DNA of 13,900 bases from Propionibacteriaceae bacterium (GTDB lineage Bacteria; Actinomycetota; Actinomycetes; Propionibacteriales; Propionibacteriaceae). Under the pieces are notes generated by a model. It was given only the letters and a program-made list of their open reading frames with translations, did no database searches and was not told the DNA's origin. The stretch covers positions 1 to 13,900 of the forward strand of contig JAIRKB010000055.1 of the NCBI GenBank assembly GCA_031260385.1, in the 5' to 3' direction. Below, one piece after another: positions 1 through 6,361 of the stretch (its first letter is position 1; each line of letters opens with the position of its first letter). Position numbers and translations under genes: made by a program.

Positions 1-600
1 GATCCTCGCGCCAACTCCGCGATGCGGGTCGTCTTCCCCCCGAACTACAATGTCACCCTCGCCGAACACTTGATCCCCGCGGCTGACCTATCCGAGCAGA
101 TCTCGCTGGCCGGTAAAGAGGCCTCCGGAACCGGCAATATGAAGTTCGCCTTGAACGGGGCGCTGACCGTCGGCACTGACGATGGCGCCAACGTCGAGAT
201 CCGCCAGTTGATCGGCGACGAGAACTTCTTCTTATTCGGCATGACCGAACCAGAAGCCGAAACCCTCACCCTCGCCGGTTACCAGCCGTGGGAGGTTTAC
301 GAATGTGACGAGGACCTGAAGTCCGCGATCAACCTGATCGCCTCCGGCGCTTTCTCCGATGGTCACGCCGCCGCCTTCGAACCGATCGTCGCCAACCTGC
401 TATACGAAGATCGCTTCATGGTCCTAGCCGACTACGCCTCCTACATGGCCGTCCAAGCCAAGATCGACGCCAAATACCTCGACCAGGAAGCCTGGACCCG
501 CTCCGCCATCCTGTCCGTCGCCGGCTGCGGCTTCTTCTCCTCCGACCGCTCCATCCGCGACTACATCGACCGAATCTGGAAAGTCCACCCCATCACCTAA
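1..600 (+). CDS. glgP: Glycogen/starch/maltodextrin phosphorylase, C-terminal part (5' end outside window)
   Basis: This is a GT35-family phosphorylase, which releases glucose-1-phosphate from the non-reducing ends of alpha-1,4-glucans in the cytoplasm. The reading frame is open from base 1, so the gene begins before the window; the Met at 22 is internal. About 199 residues are visible of a protein usually near 800. The family signature around the pyridoxal-phosphate lysine is clear: EASGTGNMKF at visible residues 40-49, with the Schiff-base Lys at 48, followed by LNGALTVGTDDGANVEI. Most relatives have Leu or Met where the first D of GTDDG stands. The preceding NYNVTLAE and PAADLSEQIS blocks also match. 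The frame ends normally with a TAA at 598-600. The name malP would be equally defensible because substrate preference cannot be read from this part. The next genes on this side belong to the accessory island and have no metabolic link to it. Confidence 0.95.
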   Translation, partial: DPRANSAMRVVFPPNYNVTLAEHLIPAADLSEQISLAGKEASGTGNMKFALNGALTVGTDDGANVEIRQLIGDENFFLFGMTEPEAETLTLAGYQPWEVYECDEDLKSAINLIASGAFSDGHAAAFEPIVANLLYEDRFMVLADYASYMAVQAKIDAKYLDQEAWTRSAILSVAGCGFFSSDRSIRDYIDRIWKVHPIT

Positions 601-618
601 CGGCCTTCTCTAGCCGTT
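599..618 (+). terminator. Possible weak terminator hairpin at the phosphorylase stop codon
   Basis: AACGGC (599-604) and GCCGTT (613-618) form a 6-base-pair stem with an 8-base loop that starts inside the stop codon. It is followed by an AT-rich stretch rather than a clean T run, and that stretch is already part of repeat element 1. The position suits a terminator, but the structure is weak. Confidence 0.4.
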
Positions 619-680
619 CATAATTATGACTTTTAAGTTTCCGGTACGAAAGTTATGCATAAGTATGCATAACTCTGGTA
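619..680. repeat. 62-base element, copy 1 (two CATA-NN-TATG boxes, second inside a 24-base palindrome)
   Basis: First of three direct copies (others at 928-989 and 2712-2773) that align over 62 bases without a gap. It opens with the perfect palindrome CATAATTATG (619-628). It continues with TTTTAAGTTTCCGGTACGAA and then a 24-base palindrome at 651-674, whose 11-base arms AGTTATGCATA and TATGCATAACT flank a central AG. The second box is the core of this palindrome (658-667), exactly 39 bases after the first. It differs from copy 2 at about 8 positions by hand count. The stop codon of a decayed regulator copy (692-694, minus strand) lies 17 bases beyond the palindrome. It may be an operator, a recombination site or a cassette border. 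Confidence 0.85.
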
Positions 681-691
681 CGTTCGTAACT

Positions 692-794
692 CTAGGTTGC
701 GCTAGAAAGGGTGTGGCGAGCCCCTCGCTTACTGCCTTACAACTCGAGCTCCCCAGTTTGCACCGACTCGCGCGGTGCCGTCGCAGCGGCCAAC
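692..794 (-). pseudogene. 3' remnant of a second AlbA_2/ATPase-fold regulator gene
   Basis: Read on the minus strand, this stretch gives a peptide that aligns with the last 31 or so residues of the intact regulator at 1001-2698. The shared blocks are TGELE, GSKRG and TLS, with about 19 identical positions. The regulator has Lys551 after ELEM; here the codon is TAA, so the frame is broken inside the match. The distance from the stop triplet (692-694) to the palindrome of element 1 (17 bases) equals that at the intact copy. This shows that gene end and element were duplicated together. The rest of the gene, some 1.6 kb, is missing, and the remnant joins directly to a methyltransferase fragment near 794. 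It is not expected to encode a working product. Confidence 0.8.
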
Positions 795-914
795 GTGGAA
801 CCGGTTGATCTGGTTATCGATGCAGATATGTCGAACAATCCGGTCTATATTGACGCCGCGATAAAGCTGACTCGTCCCGGTGCGATGATTGTATTCGACA
901 ACGTTGTTCGCGAC
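795..914 (+). pseudogene. O-methyltransferase (family 3) internal fragment A
   Basis: The plus-strand reading VEPVDLVIDAD, NNPVY, LTRPGAMIVFDNVVRD is the middle of a SAM-dependent O-methyltransferase of the CCoAOMT-like family 3. It matches fragment B at 3353-3475 with about 20 mismatches in 123 bases plus one lost codon: the Phe of VFIDAD is absent, giving VIDAD. That Phe lies in the usually well-kept segment with the metal-binding Asp. Only about 40 residues remain of a protein normally near 220. The fragment begins at the junction with the regulator remnant and stops about 13 bases before element 2, where the frame runs into a TAA at 930-932. The SAM-binding motif I is missing, so it cannot be functional. 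No start or ribosome site belongs to it. Confidence 0.8.
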
Positions 915-927
915 AGTAGATGCCTCG

Positions 928-989
928 CATAAGTATGACATTTATGTTTATGGTACGAAAGTTATGCATACTTATGCATAACTCGGGTA
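928..989. repeat. 62-base element, copy 2
   Basis: It opens with CATAAGTATG (928-937). GGTACGAA follows, then the 24-base palindrome at 960-983 with the same 11-base arms as copy 1 but a central CT instead of AG. The second box CATACTTATG is at 967-976, again 39 bases after the first. The regulator stop codon (1001-1003) lies 17 bases beyond the palindrome. It abuts methyltransferase fragment A on its left side. Confidence 0.85.
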
Positions 990-1000
990 TGTTCAAAGCT

Positions 1001-2698
1001 CTAAGCCGTGTTCGAGAGGGTGTAGTGAGTACCTCTCTTACTGCCTTTCATTTCGAGTTCCCCGGTCCGCACCAACTCGCGTAGTGTCCTCGCAGCCGCC
1101 GCTGGTGATATCTTGCACAGATCGACGACTTGAGCGCGACTAATAGATCCGGCGCTCTTTACGACGCTAAGGATCATCTCTTTCTGGATAGCGAACGCTT
1201 GCTCAATTGTTGGTACGTACGCTGATAAACCGCGGGTCATGGTTGTAATCAGCGACGATAGCACATAATGACGACCGGAGCCACGCCCACGGATCTCCAG
1301 ACAACCCAGGTCCTCCAAGCGACGAGCCAGGTGTCGAGTTGTGTCTGGTGGGAGCGCAAGTCTCTCGCTCAGTTCCTCGGTTGTTGGGTCTCGAAGATCG
1401 CGAACGGAGCGAATTACTTGAAGGTCCCTCGCCTCCAAAGCAGGTCGGTTGGAAGACTCCCACTGGTGAAAGAACAGAGCTAGTTCAGTATCGGCACGTG
1501 AGGTAGCGAACGAAACGCTCACCTGGTCAAAGGTGGTTCCTGAGTAGCTGGGTGCAGCGCGTCCATTTCGAAGTTGGTCTGCATACATTCTGGCGACACC
1601 TCGCCCAGTTCTCTCCACGTAGCCTGCGCGCCTGAATGCATCAACCAATGCCAAACTGCGCGGGCGGGTCTCCTCAAGCAGATTGGACAATGTGATCCCC
1701 TGAGGAAGCCCTCCGGGGCTGGTGACCCGCGCGCCAGCGGCAGTTATCTGCACAGTTACGTTCCGCAGTATTGTGTAATCCCTGTGAATGAGAGCATTGG
1801 CCACGCACTCACGAATCGCGGCGGGGGTAATTGGTGGTAGCGAGATCCTTTGCATGCCAATGCTCAGTTCGGGTTGCGCTGTGGTCACCAGGGTCTCCTC
1901 CACCGAGGTGAAGAGGAAGTCAGCAGCGCGGAACAGTGGAAGTCGTTTGATGTCATTACGGGCTAACAAAGTCCCATCGAGCGCTTGAAAAGCCACCTCA
2001 GCTGTTGGGACATACTTGGCCACCGTGCTCTCTGTGCCGAAGAGAAGAACGGCTCCTACAGTTAACACTGGATTGCCGTCTTCAATCCGGACTAGTCGCA
2101 ACGCCTGGAGGATGCCAAGGTTAGGTAGATCGGCTAGGAACTGGTCCCCACTTGGTTGGGCAGCGCGGCGACGAAAGTCATCAAACTCCACTGGGCTCAA
2201 CTCATCAAGGCGTGCTCTTGGCAGTGGGACTGTTGCGTAGTCTTGCTCCATAACCATGATCCGTTTTGAGAGCATTTGGGAAAGGGTGTAAGCGGCGTTC
2301 TTAGGCTGTCCGTCTGGCCCAATGGTGCGACGCCGGTAAGTGCCCTTCAGCGAAGAAACCGGTTCGTCACTTTGCGGCACATTGATAACGACGACGGTTT
2401 TGCCATCAACATCGACGAATTGAGCAGTCACCGACAGTGGTGGAGTTGTCTGGTTGCGCAGATAGCCCTCAAGCTTTATCGGATCTCCGTGATTGAGGTT
2501 CCGTGTCTTAAGGCCGACGCCGGTTATTGAACCTCGATCCTGAACCCCAATGATTATTAGCCCACCTTCGGCGTTTGCCATGCCAACGACGGCCAAGATA
2601 AGAGACTCGGAATCTAGTTGATGATCCTTGTCTTCTTTGAACTCGACACCGATAGTCTCGCCCTGCGCCACGAGTGATTTTAACTCCAATGCATCCAC
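1001..2698 (-). CDS. AlbA_2 (Schlafen-type) / HATPase-fold winged-helix regulator
   Basis: This 565-residue protein has the layout of the widespread 'ATP-binding, AlbA_2 domain, transcriptional regulator' family. An AlbA_2/Schlafen nucleic-acid-binding domain spans roughly residues 15-125, with EFKED at 19-23 and GGLIIIGV at 45-52. A GHKL/HATPase_c_4-like domain spans about 294-372, with RECVANALIHRDY, SPGGLPQG and TGRGVARM. Two winged-helix modules follow at about 425-480 and 505-561. The start is the GTG at 2698; the ATG at 2700 is in another frame. No Shine-Dalgarno sequence precedes it, and a -10-like TATGAT lies 11 bases upstream, so the mRNA may be nearly leaderless. Element 3 forms its promoter region and element 2 follows its stop by 17 bases. 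Autoregulation through these boxes is my inference. The target is unknown; some AlbA_2 proteins act in phage defence. Confidence 0.85.
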   Translation of the reverse strand: MDALELKSLVAQGETIGVEFKEDKDHQLDSESLILAVVGMANAEGGLIIIGVQDRGSITGVGLKTRNLNHGDPIKLEGYLRNQTTPPLSVTAQFVDVDGKTVVVINVPQSDEPVSSLKGTYRRRTIGPDGQPKNAAYTLSQMLSKRIMVMEQDYATVPLPRARLDELSPVEFDDFRRRAAQPSGDQFLADLPNLGILQALRLVRIEDGNPVLTVGAVLLFGTESTVAKYVPTAEVAFQALDGTLLARNDIKRLPLFRAADFLFTSVEETLVTTAQPELSIGMQRISLPPITPAAIRECVANALIHRDYTILRNVTVQITAAGARVTSPGGLPQGITLSNLLEETRPRSLALVDAFRRAGYVERTGRGVARMYADQLRNGRAAPSYSGTTFDQVSVSFATSRADTELALFFHQWESSNRPALEARDLQVIRSVRDLRDPTTEELSERLALPPDTTRHLARRLEDLGCLEIRGRGSGRHYVLSSLITTMTRGLSAYVPTIEQAFAIQKEMILSVVKSAGSISRAQVVDLCKISPAAAARTLRELVRTGELEMKGSKRGTHYTLSNTA

Positions 2699-2702
2699 AT
2701 TT

Positions 2703-2738
2703 AGAGTCTATCATAAGTATGAATTTTAAAATCCACGT
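2703..2738 (-). promoter_or_regulatory. Putative promoter and operator of the AlbA_2 regulator
   Basis: On the minus strand a TATGAT (2715-2710) stands 11 bases before the GTG start, which would put transcription start at about 2703 with a leader of only some five bases. The first CATA-NN-TATG box of element 3 (2712-2721) overlaps this -10 site, as an operator for repression would. The matching -35 place reads ACGTGG, a poor match, so the promoter may be weak or need an activator. Confidence 0.35.
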
Positions 2739-2773
2739 ACGATTGTTATGCATACTTATGCATAACTCCGGTA
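2712..2773. repeat. 62-base element, copy 3
   Basis: It opens with CATAAGTATG (2712-2721). The 22-base palindrome at 2745-2766 has arms GTTATGCATA and TATGCATAAC around a central CT, and the second box CATACTTATG is at 2751-2760, 39 bases after the first. It differs from copy 2 at about 12 positions, mostly between the boxes, while the palindrome is almost unchanged. It lies between the start of the regulator and the stop of the broken antitoxin gene, whose stop triplet (2784-2786) begins 16 bases after the aligned 24-base block. The spacing therefore resembles that at the regulator ends although the neighbouring gene is unrelated. Confidence 0.85.
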
Positions 2774-2783
2774 GGGTCTTCGC

Positions 2784-3160
2784 TCACTCGAGCAGACCCA
2801 GCTCATTTTGCAGCGCGACCAGTCCTGCCATGGCAGCATGCTGGCGTTTCCGCTCGATGTCGAGAAACGCGTTGATACCCGATACTGGGATGCGATGGTG
2901 AGTGCCAACCAGTCGGTAGGGCAGCTTACCTTGATCCAATAGTTTCCGAACCTGAGGACGCGGCATTCCAAGCAGCTTCGCTGCCTCAGTAGTTGTCACC
3001 TCCTGCAAGCCGTGGGAGACCAAAACTTCCTGGCCCTGCGCGCGGCATCAATGACTAAGACAAGGAACTCCGCAGTGTCGCGTGAGAAGGAGATGGTTAC
3101 CTCGTCGTCATCAGTCTCGAGAGCGCGGTGAAATGCTTGGGCGTCGCGTATCGACGATGT
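2784..3160 (-). pseudogene. Frameshifted excisionase-type HTH antitoxin, toxin partner absent
   Basis: The 3' part reads GQEVLVSHGLQEVTTTEAAK, then LLGMPRPQVRKLLDQGKLPY and RLVGTHHRIP. This is the MerR/excisionase-like HTH domain of antitoxins usually encoded directly before a PIN-domain toxin. An ORF finder would start it at 3023, inside the protein. Further upstream the expected N-terminal half is found in another frame, open from 3160, as DDEVTISFSRDTAEFLVLVI followed by DAARR. The two halves join if one base is restored near 3033-3040. I see no start codon for the upstream half, which meets a stop at 3161-3163. The toxin that should follow is missing: element 3 begins 10 bases after the stop. 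A separate intact HTH/PIN pair exists at 11247-12279, not closely similar in sequence. The HTH part might still be translated from an internal start, so loss of function is likely but not proven. Confidence 0.65.
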
Positions 3161-3253
3161 CTAGGGTATGAGTAACCAGACTATTTTGACCTAACAAAAA
3201 GGAATGATTCTGAATACTTACAGAAGGCGTCAGAGGCTTAGGCATCGTCATAG

Positions 3254-3664
3254 ACTTCTGTCCATGAGCAAAGGCGTGCCGGGGTGGCCTCCCGTGTCGA
3301 GGTGTTGGTCGGCTCAGCGTTAGAGCTGACACAAAGCCTGATCAGCGCTGATGTGGAGCCGTTTGATCTAGTTTTCATCGACGCGGACAAGCCGAACAAT
3401 CCCGTCTATCTTGAGGCCGCCATGAAGATGACTCGCCCCGGCGCGGTGATCATATTCGACAACGTTGTTCGCGATGGGAAGGTCACCGATCCAGCAGCTG
3501 AAGACTTGAGCGTTCAAGGCGTACGCACGGTAACAGACATCATCGCCGCGACCCCAAATCTAGGGGCGACTGCCATCCAGACGGTGGGGGTGAAGGGCTG
3601 GGACGGCTTCATACTCGCTCGTCGTACAGACTCTCCTTCGGGAAACACCACACCCAGAGCTTAG
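3254..3664 (+). pseudogene. O-methyltransferase (family 3) fragment B, 5'-truncated
   Basis: This is the C-terminal half of a SAM-dependent O-methyltransferase of family 3: RRAGVASRVEVLVGSALE, then VFIDADKPNNPVY, TRPGAVIIFDNVVRDGKV, and a tail ending in GWDGFILARR. The family is about 220 residues; here about 130 are recognisable and the N-terminal half with the glycine-rich SAM-binding motif is absent. Similarity begins near 3263. A stop codon in the same frame at 3251-3253 closes it off upstream, so the only available start is an internal GTG at 3284. The 3' end looks natural (TAG at 3662-3664). Fragment A at 795-914 is a diverged copy of its middle. A stable folded enzyme is unlikely without the nucleotide-binding half. 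Confidence 0.75.
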
Positions 3665-3713
3665 GCACTAGTGAGTCACCCCTAGACCCTAGCCGCATCG
3701 GTAGATCTTCAGT

Positions 3714-5180
3714 TTAAGGAAGTCTAAAGACGAGGATTGAGGTTTTCCCGCCGACGACTACCAGGCTCTGGTCGCTGGGGTCGTGGGATCCAATCAGATC
3801 GACTGCTTCAACACTCCAGTTTGCGACCGGAGTTGTCCCGTTGGACGCGCAGGCCCAGTAATCATACCCAGCAGGGTACTTCGTCATCGAAGTTGCCATG
3901 GGGTGATGGAGCAGTTCTACCCGGTCTCGCACCGTCTGACAGGGATACACTCCTTTACTGTGGAGCACCTGGCCGCTTCCGAGTTCTAGATCAAGGAGCA
4001 CCCAGTGATCCGGGGGGCCCCACTCTGCTCGCGACTCAACAAAGCGATATTCAGCTGTCTCGGCGAACTGCGGTTGATCTGCCCACCAGGCGACGGCTTT
4101 GATCGGTCGTCCCCACTTCGGAATGCCATCAGATATCCCAATCCTGGCCATCCAAGCTTCACCTAGATCGCTGATGACGGGCACCCACTGATCTGCCACC
4201 TTTGTGTAGGTGATGGTTCCTGATCCCACTAGGTGAATGACTATCTCGTTGTGGGTGGAATAGGTTTCTTCAATAACCGCGCCATCGTATTGCCAAACAG
4301 TGGCGCCGGTCGTCTTCTTGAGACCAACAACCCGATCTTCGTTAAGGTGCCGGGTAATACTCACCAGCTCGTCTTGGTTGCGCTCTTCAGTTCGAGCATA
4401 CGCACCAACGACTACGACATCGGAATCGTCTTTTACGAACGAATACAATCCCCAATCACTATCCGAGTGGCCGCCGAAAACATCCTGCCATGACCGCTGC
4501 CACTGGGTCTGCCCATCAATCGCAAATCCTAAGTTACCTTCATCCTCATACAGCCCACCTCCGAGACTGTATGTGCCCTGAGGAATTGATGCCGACTGGT
4601 CCTTAGTCAAAGCGCCAGTCAGCGGATCAAGCCGGAGTCTTCCGGTATACCCGTCATTTAGCACCCCCCGTATACAAATCCCTCCGGAGTCACATTCAAA
4701 TGGCCGACATGTGGCGCGGAACTCTTCACCAGCCGGGCTTGCCTCACCATTTGTGACGTCAACTGCTCTGACTACATCCTGGCCACCGGGCCCGAGTGTC
4801 AGGTAAGGCACCCATATTCGGCCAGCAATCTCCACAAGTGAAGCCTGGATCGCTGAACCATTCGATAGCCTCGTACCCGGAGCTGACAACATGTCCCACA
4901 AGTAGTCCCCTGTTGTCGCGTCCCACCCAATAAGTTCGAGATAGGGTCCAGCCTTGATGTAGGAGACCACGACCCCGCTGGCGACGATAGGTCGACCGAC
5001 CGGGTAAGAACGGCCGAAGATTGTGTAAGGTATCTCAAGAGAAGGCTGGATATCAGTTGGGGCAGCAAGCGTTGGCATCTTGGTTGGCACAACCTCATCC
5101 TCCTTGCCCTCCTCTTTAGTGCAACTCATCAGTGAGCAACCCAATGCCAACGCAATCAAGGAGTAAGTAATCCTTTTCAT
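3714..5180 (-). CDS. Secreted lipoprotein, PQQ-like beta-propeller
   Basis: The protein has 488 residues from the ATG at 5180. A longer reading from a TTG at 5195 exists, but the AAAGGG and GGGG just before the ATG fit a ribosome site. The N-terminus is a lipoprotein signal: MKR, a hydrophobic run, then LMSC with the lipidated Cys at 20, so it should sit on the outer face of the cell membrane. A Glu/Lys-rich linker follows. The body has repeated motifs such as LIGWDATTGDYLWD and GLKKTTGATVWQYDG, typical of PQQ-like WD-type propeller blades, although the cofactor ligands of true quinoproteins are not evident. Four Cys (TCRPFEC, GGICI, PCQTV, WACAS) may form disulfides. Function is unknown; a binding or scaffold role is likely. 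It stands alone, 149 bases after the ferrochelatase stop, and converges with methyltransferase fragment B. Confidence 0.8.
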   Translation of the reverse strand: MKRITYSLIALALGCSLMSCTKEEGKEDEVVPTKMPTLAAPTDIQPSLEIPYTIFGRSYPVGRPIVASGVVVSYIKAGPYLELIGWDATTGDYLWDMLSAPGTRLSNGSAIQASLVEIAGRIWVPYLTLGPGGQDVVRAVDVTNGEASPAGEEFRATCRPFECDSGGICIRGVLNDGYTGRLRLDPLTGALTKDQSASIPQGTYSLGGGLYEDEGNLGFAIDGQTQWQRSWQDVFGGHSDSDWGLYSFVKDDSDVVVVGAYARTEERNQDELVSITRHLNEDRVVGLKKTTGATVWQYDGAVIEETYSTHNEIVIHLVGSGTITYTKVADQWVPVISDLGEAWMARIGISDGIPKWGRPIKAVAWWADQPQFAETAEYRFVESRAEWGPPDHWVLLDLELGSGQVLHSKGVYPCQTVRDRVELLHHPMATSMTKYPAGYDYWACASNGTTPVANWSVEAVDLIGSHDPSDQSLVVVGGKTSILVFRLP

Positions 5181-5329
5181 CCCCCACCCTTTCAAAAACC
5201 CTGCTGGAAAGCATACTCCTTGCGCGGCTAATTGGGTGAGTAAAAAATCCAGTTTTCGCTTGCGGAACTAGCTTAAGTGACCGCGGAAGGGAGCCTTTCA
5301 AAGTCGTCGCCCTTGAACAGGAGGGGTGC

Positions 5330-6334
5330 TTAGGGGAGCCAGCCGACGATTCCCGTACGGATGATGTTGGTGAGGGCGTCTAGGAAGAGGGGGTCGTCGT
5401 TTAGGCAGGGGACGCGGTTGAAGAGGGCGGTGGGGTGAGCGGACTCGGGCAGGGTTGAGAGGTAGGTTTCCTGGTTGAGGAGGTCGAGTTCTTCGAGGGT
5501 TTCTAGGCAGTCGGCGACGAAGCCGGGGCAGGCGATGTCGAGGCGGCGGATATCAGAGCGGGCTAGTTCGGCGACGGTGTCGATGGTAGCGGGGGTTAGC
5601 CAGGCGGCGGGGCCGAACTTTGATTGGTAGGTGGTGCGGCACTGTTGCTCGTCTAGACCGAGTCGCGCGGCTAGGGCGGTGGTGGTGGCTTGGCATTCCG
5701 TGACGTACGGATCGCCGGCATCGACCATCGCTACTGGGATCGAGTGATAGGACAAGAGCAGGGTCTCGCCAGCGGCGAAATCTGGTCGCCCGGTGGTGAC
5801 CCAACGCCGCTCTATCGTCGTCGCGAGGGCGTCGATATAGCCGGGGTGGGTGGGGACGGAGCGGATGAAGCGATATTCCAGTTGGTTGCGGGAGGCGAGG
5901 ATATGGCGGGCGACCGCATCGTAGATACTGCCAACCGTGGTCTGGGAGTACTGGGGGTAGGCGGGCACGATTAGCACCTTACTCACGCCCTCGGCTGCGA
6001 GGCGATCGAGGACGCTACCAAGGTTTGGTTCGCCATAACGCATGGCGTAGGTGACCGTTACCCCCTCTAGGCGCTCGGCGATCCCTTGGGCTTGGTTCTT
6101 AGTGTGAACCAGTAGCGGGGAGCCGTCGGGAGTCCAAATCCCGGCGTACTTCTCCGCCGAGGCCACCCCCCGCTTCGGCAAGATGAACAACTCCAGGATC
6201 GCCCGCCAGGCGATCGGGTTCATCTCGATGATCCGCCGATCGGTTAAGAACTGGCGTAAGTACTGACGGACGGCTGGTGGGGTCGGTTGGGCGGGCGTAC
6301 CAAGGGCAACCCACACCACGGCGATCTCATTCAC
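5330..6334 (-). CDS. hemH: Ferrochelatase, protoporphyrin (Gram-negative-like) type
   Basis: The 334-residue enzyme inserts Fe(II) into a porphyrin at the end of heme synthesis. LGTPAQPTPPAVRQYL at 11-26 and the porphyrin-contact segment around PAYPQYSQTTVGSIYD at 124-139 are family hallmarks. The metal-site His is 197 in LLSYHSIP and the catalytic Glu is 278 in CPGFVADCLETLEE. The last block is the form seen in proteobacterial HemH; actinobacterial coproporphyrin ferrochelatases (CpfC) usually have GF(V)xDHxEVxxDLD there. I therefore read it as HemH-like rather than CpfC-like, which is odd for this kind of genome and may point to transfer. The start is GTG at 6334 with AGAAGGGG five bases upstream; the ATG two bases further on is out of frame. 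It follows the small membrane protein by 27 bases and is probably co-transcribed with it. Confidence 0.93.
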   Translation of the reverse strand: MNEIAVVWVALGTPAQPTPPAVRQYLRQFLTDRRIIEMNPIAWRAILELFILPKRGVASAEKYAGIWTPDGSPLLVHTKNQAQGIAERLEGVTVTYAMRYGEPNLGSVLDRLAAEGVSKVLIVPAYPQYSQTTVGSIYDAVARHILASRNQLEYRFIRSVPTHPGYIDALATTIERRWVTTGRPDFAAGETLLLSYHSIPVAMVDAGDPYVTECQATTTALAARLGLDEQQCRTTYQSKFGPAAWLTPATIDTVAELARSDIRRLDIACPGFVADCLETLEELDLLNQETYLSTLPESAHPTALFNRVPCLNDDPLFLDALTNIIRTGIVGWLP

Positions 6335-6361
6335 TGCGGCCCCTTCTGGGTAACTAGGGTT

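Noticed and set aside
619..2773. Integron-like array with attC sites at gene ends
   Set aside because: Elements follow minus-strand genes at near-constant distance, which recalls attC sites. However, the core motifs are in the wrong order (GTT arm outside-first, AAC last on the gene strand) and do not fit GTTRRRY/RYYYAAC. No integrase gene is present.
619..2773. CRISPR array
   Set aside because: Only three copies, at irregular distances of 309 and 1784 bases, with genes and not spacers between them.
3111..3332. Minus-strand reading frame of 73 codons upstream of the broken antitoxin
   Set aside because: Its sequence is unlike any family I know, overlaps methyltransferase fragment B and lies in the wrong frame for the antitoxin N-terminus, which is recognisable in another frame.
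3284..3664. Functional O-methyltransferase starting at GTG 3284
   Set aside because: The N-terminal half with the SAM-binding motif is missing and similarity continues upstream of this GTG until a stop at 3251, so it is a truncated remnant.
3737..4102. Plus-strand reading frame of 121 codons within the lipoprotein gene
   Set aside because: No recognisable domain or ribosome site; it lies opposite a clear lipoprotein with signal peptide and propeller motifs.
5181..5329. Promoter or terminator in the gap between hemH and the lipoprotein gene
   Set aside because: A TATGCT and a T run are present on the minus strand but no fitting -35 or stable hairpin, so nothing is annotated there.
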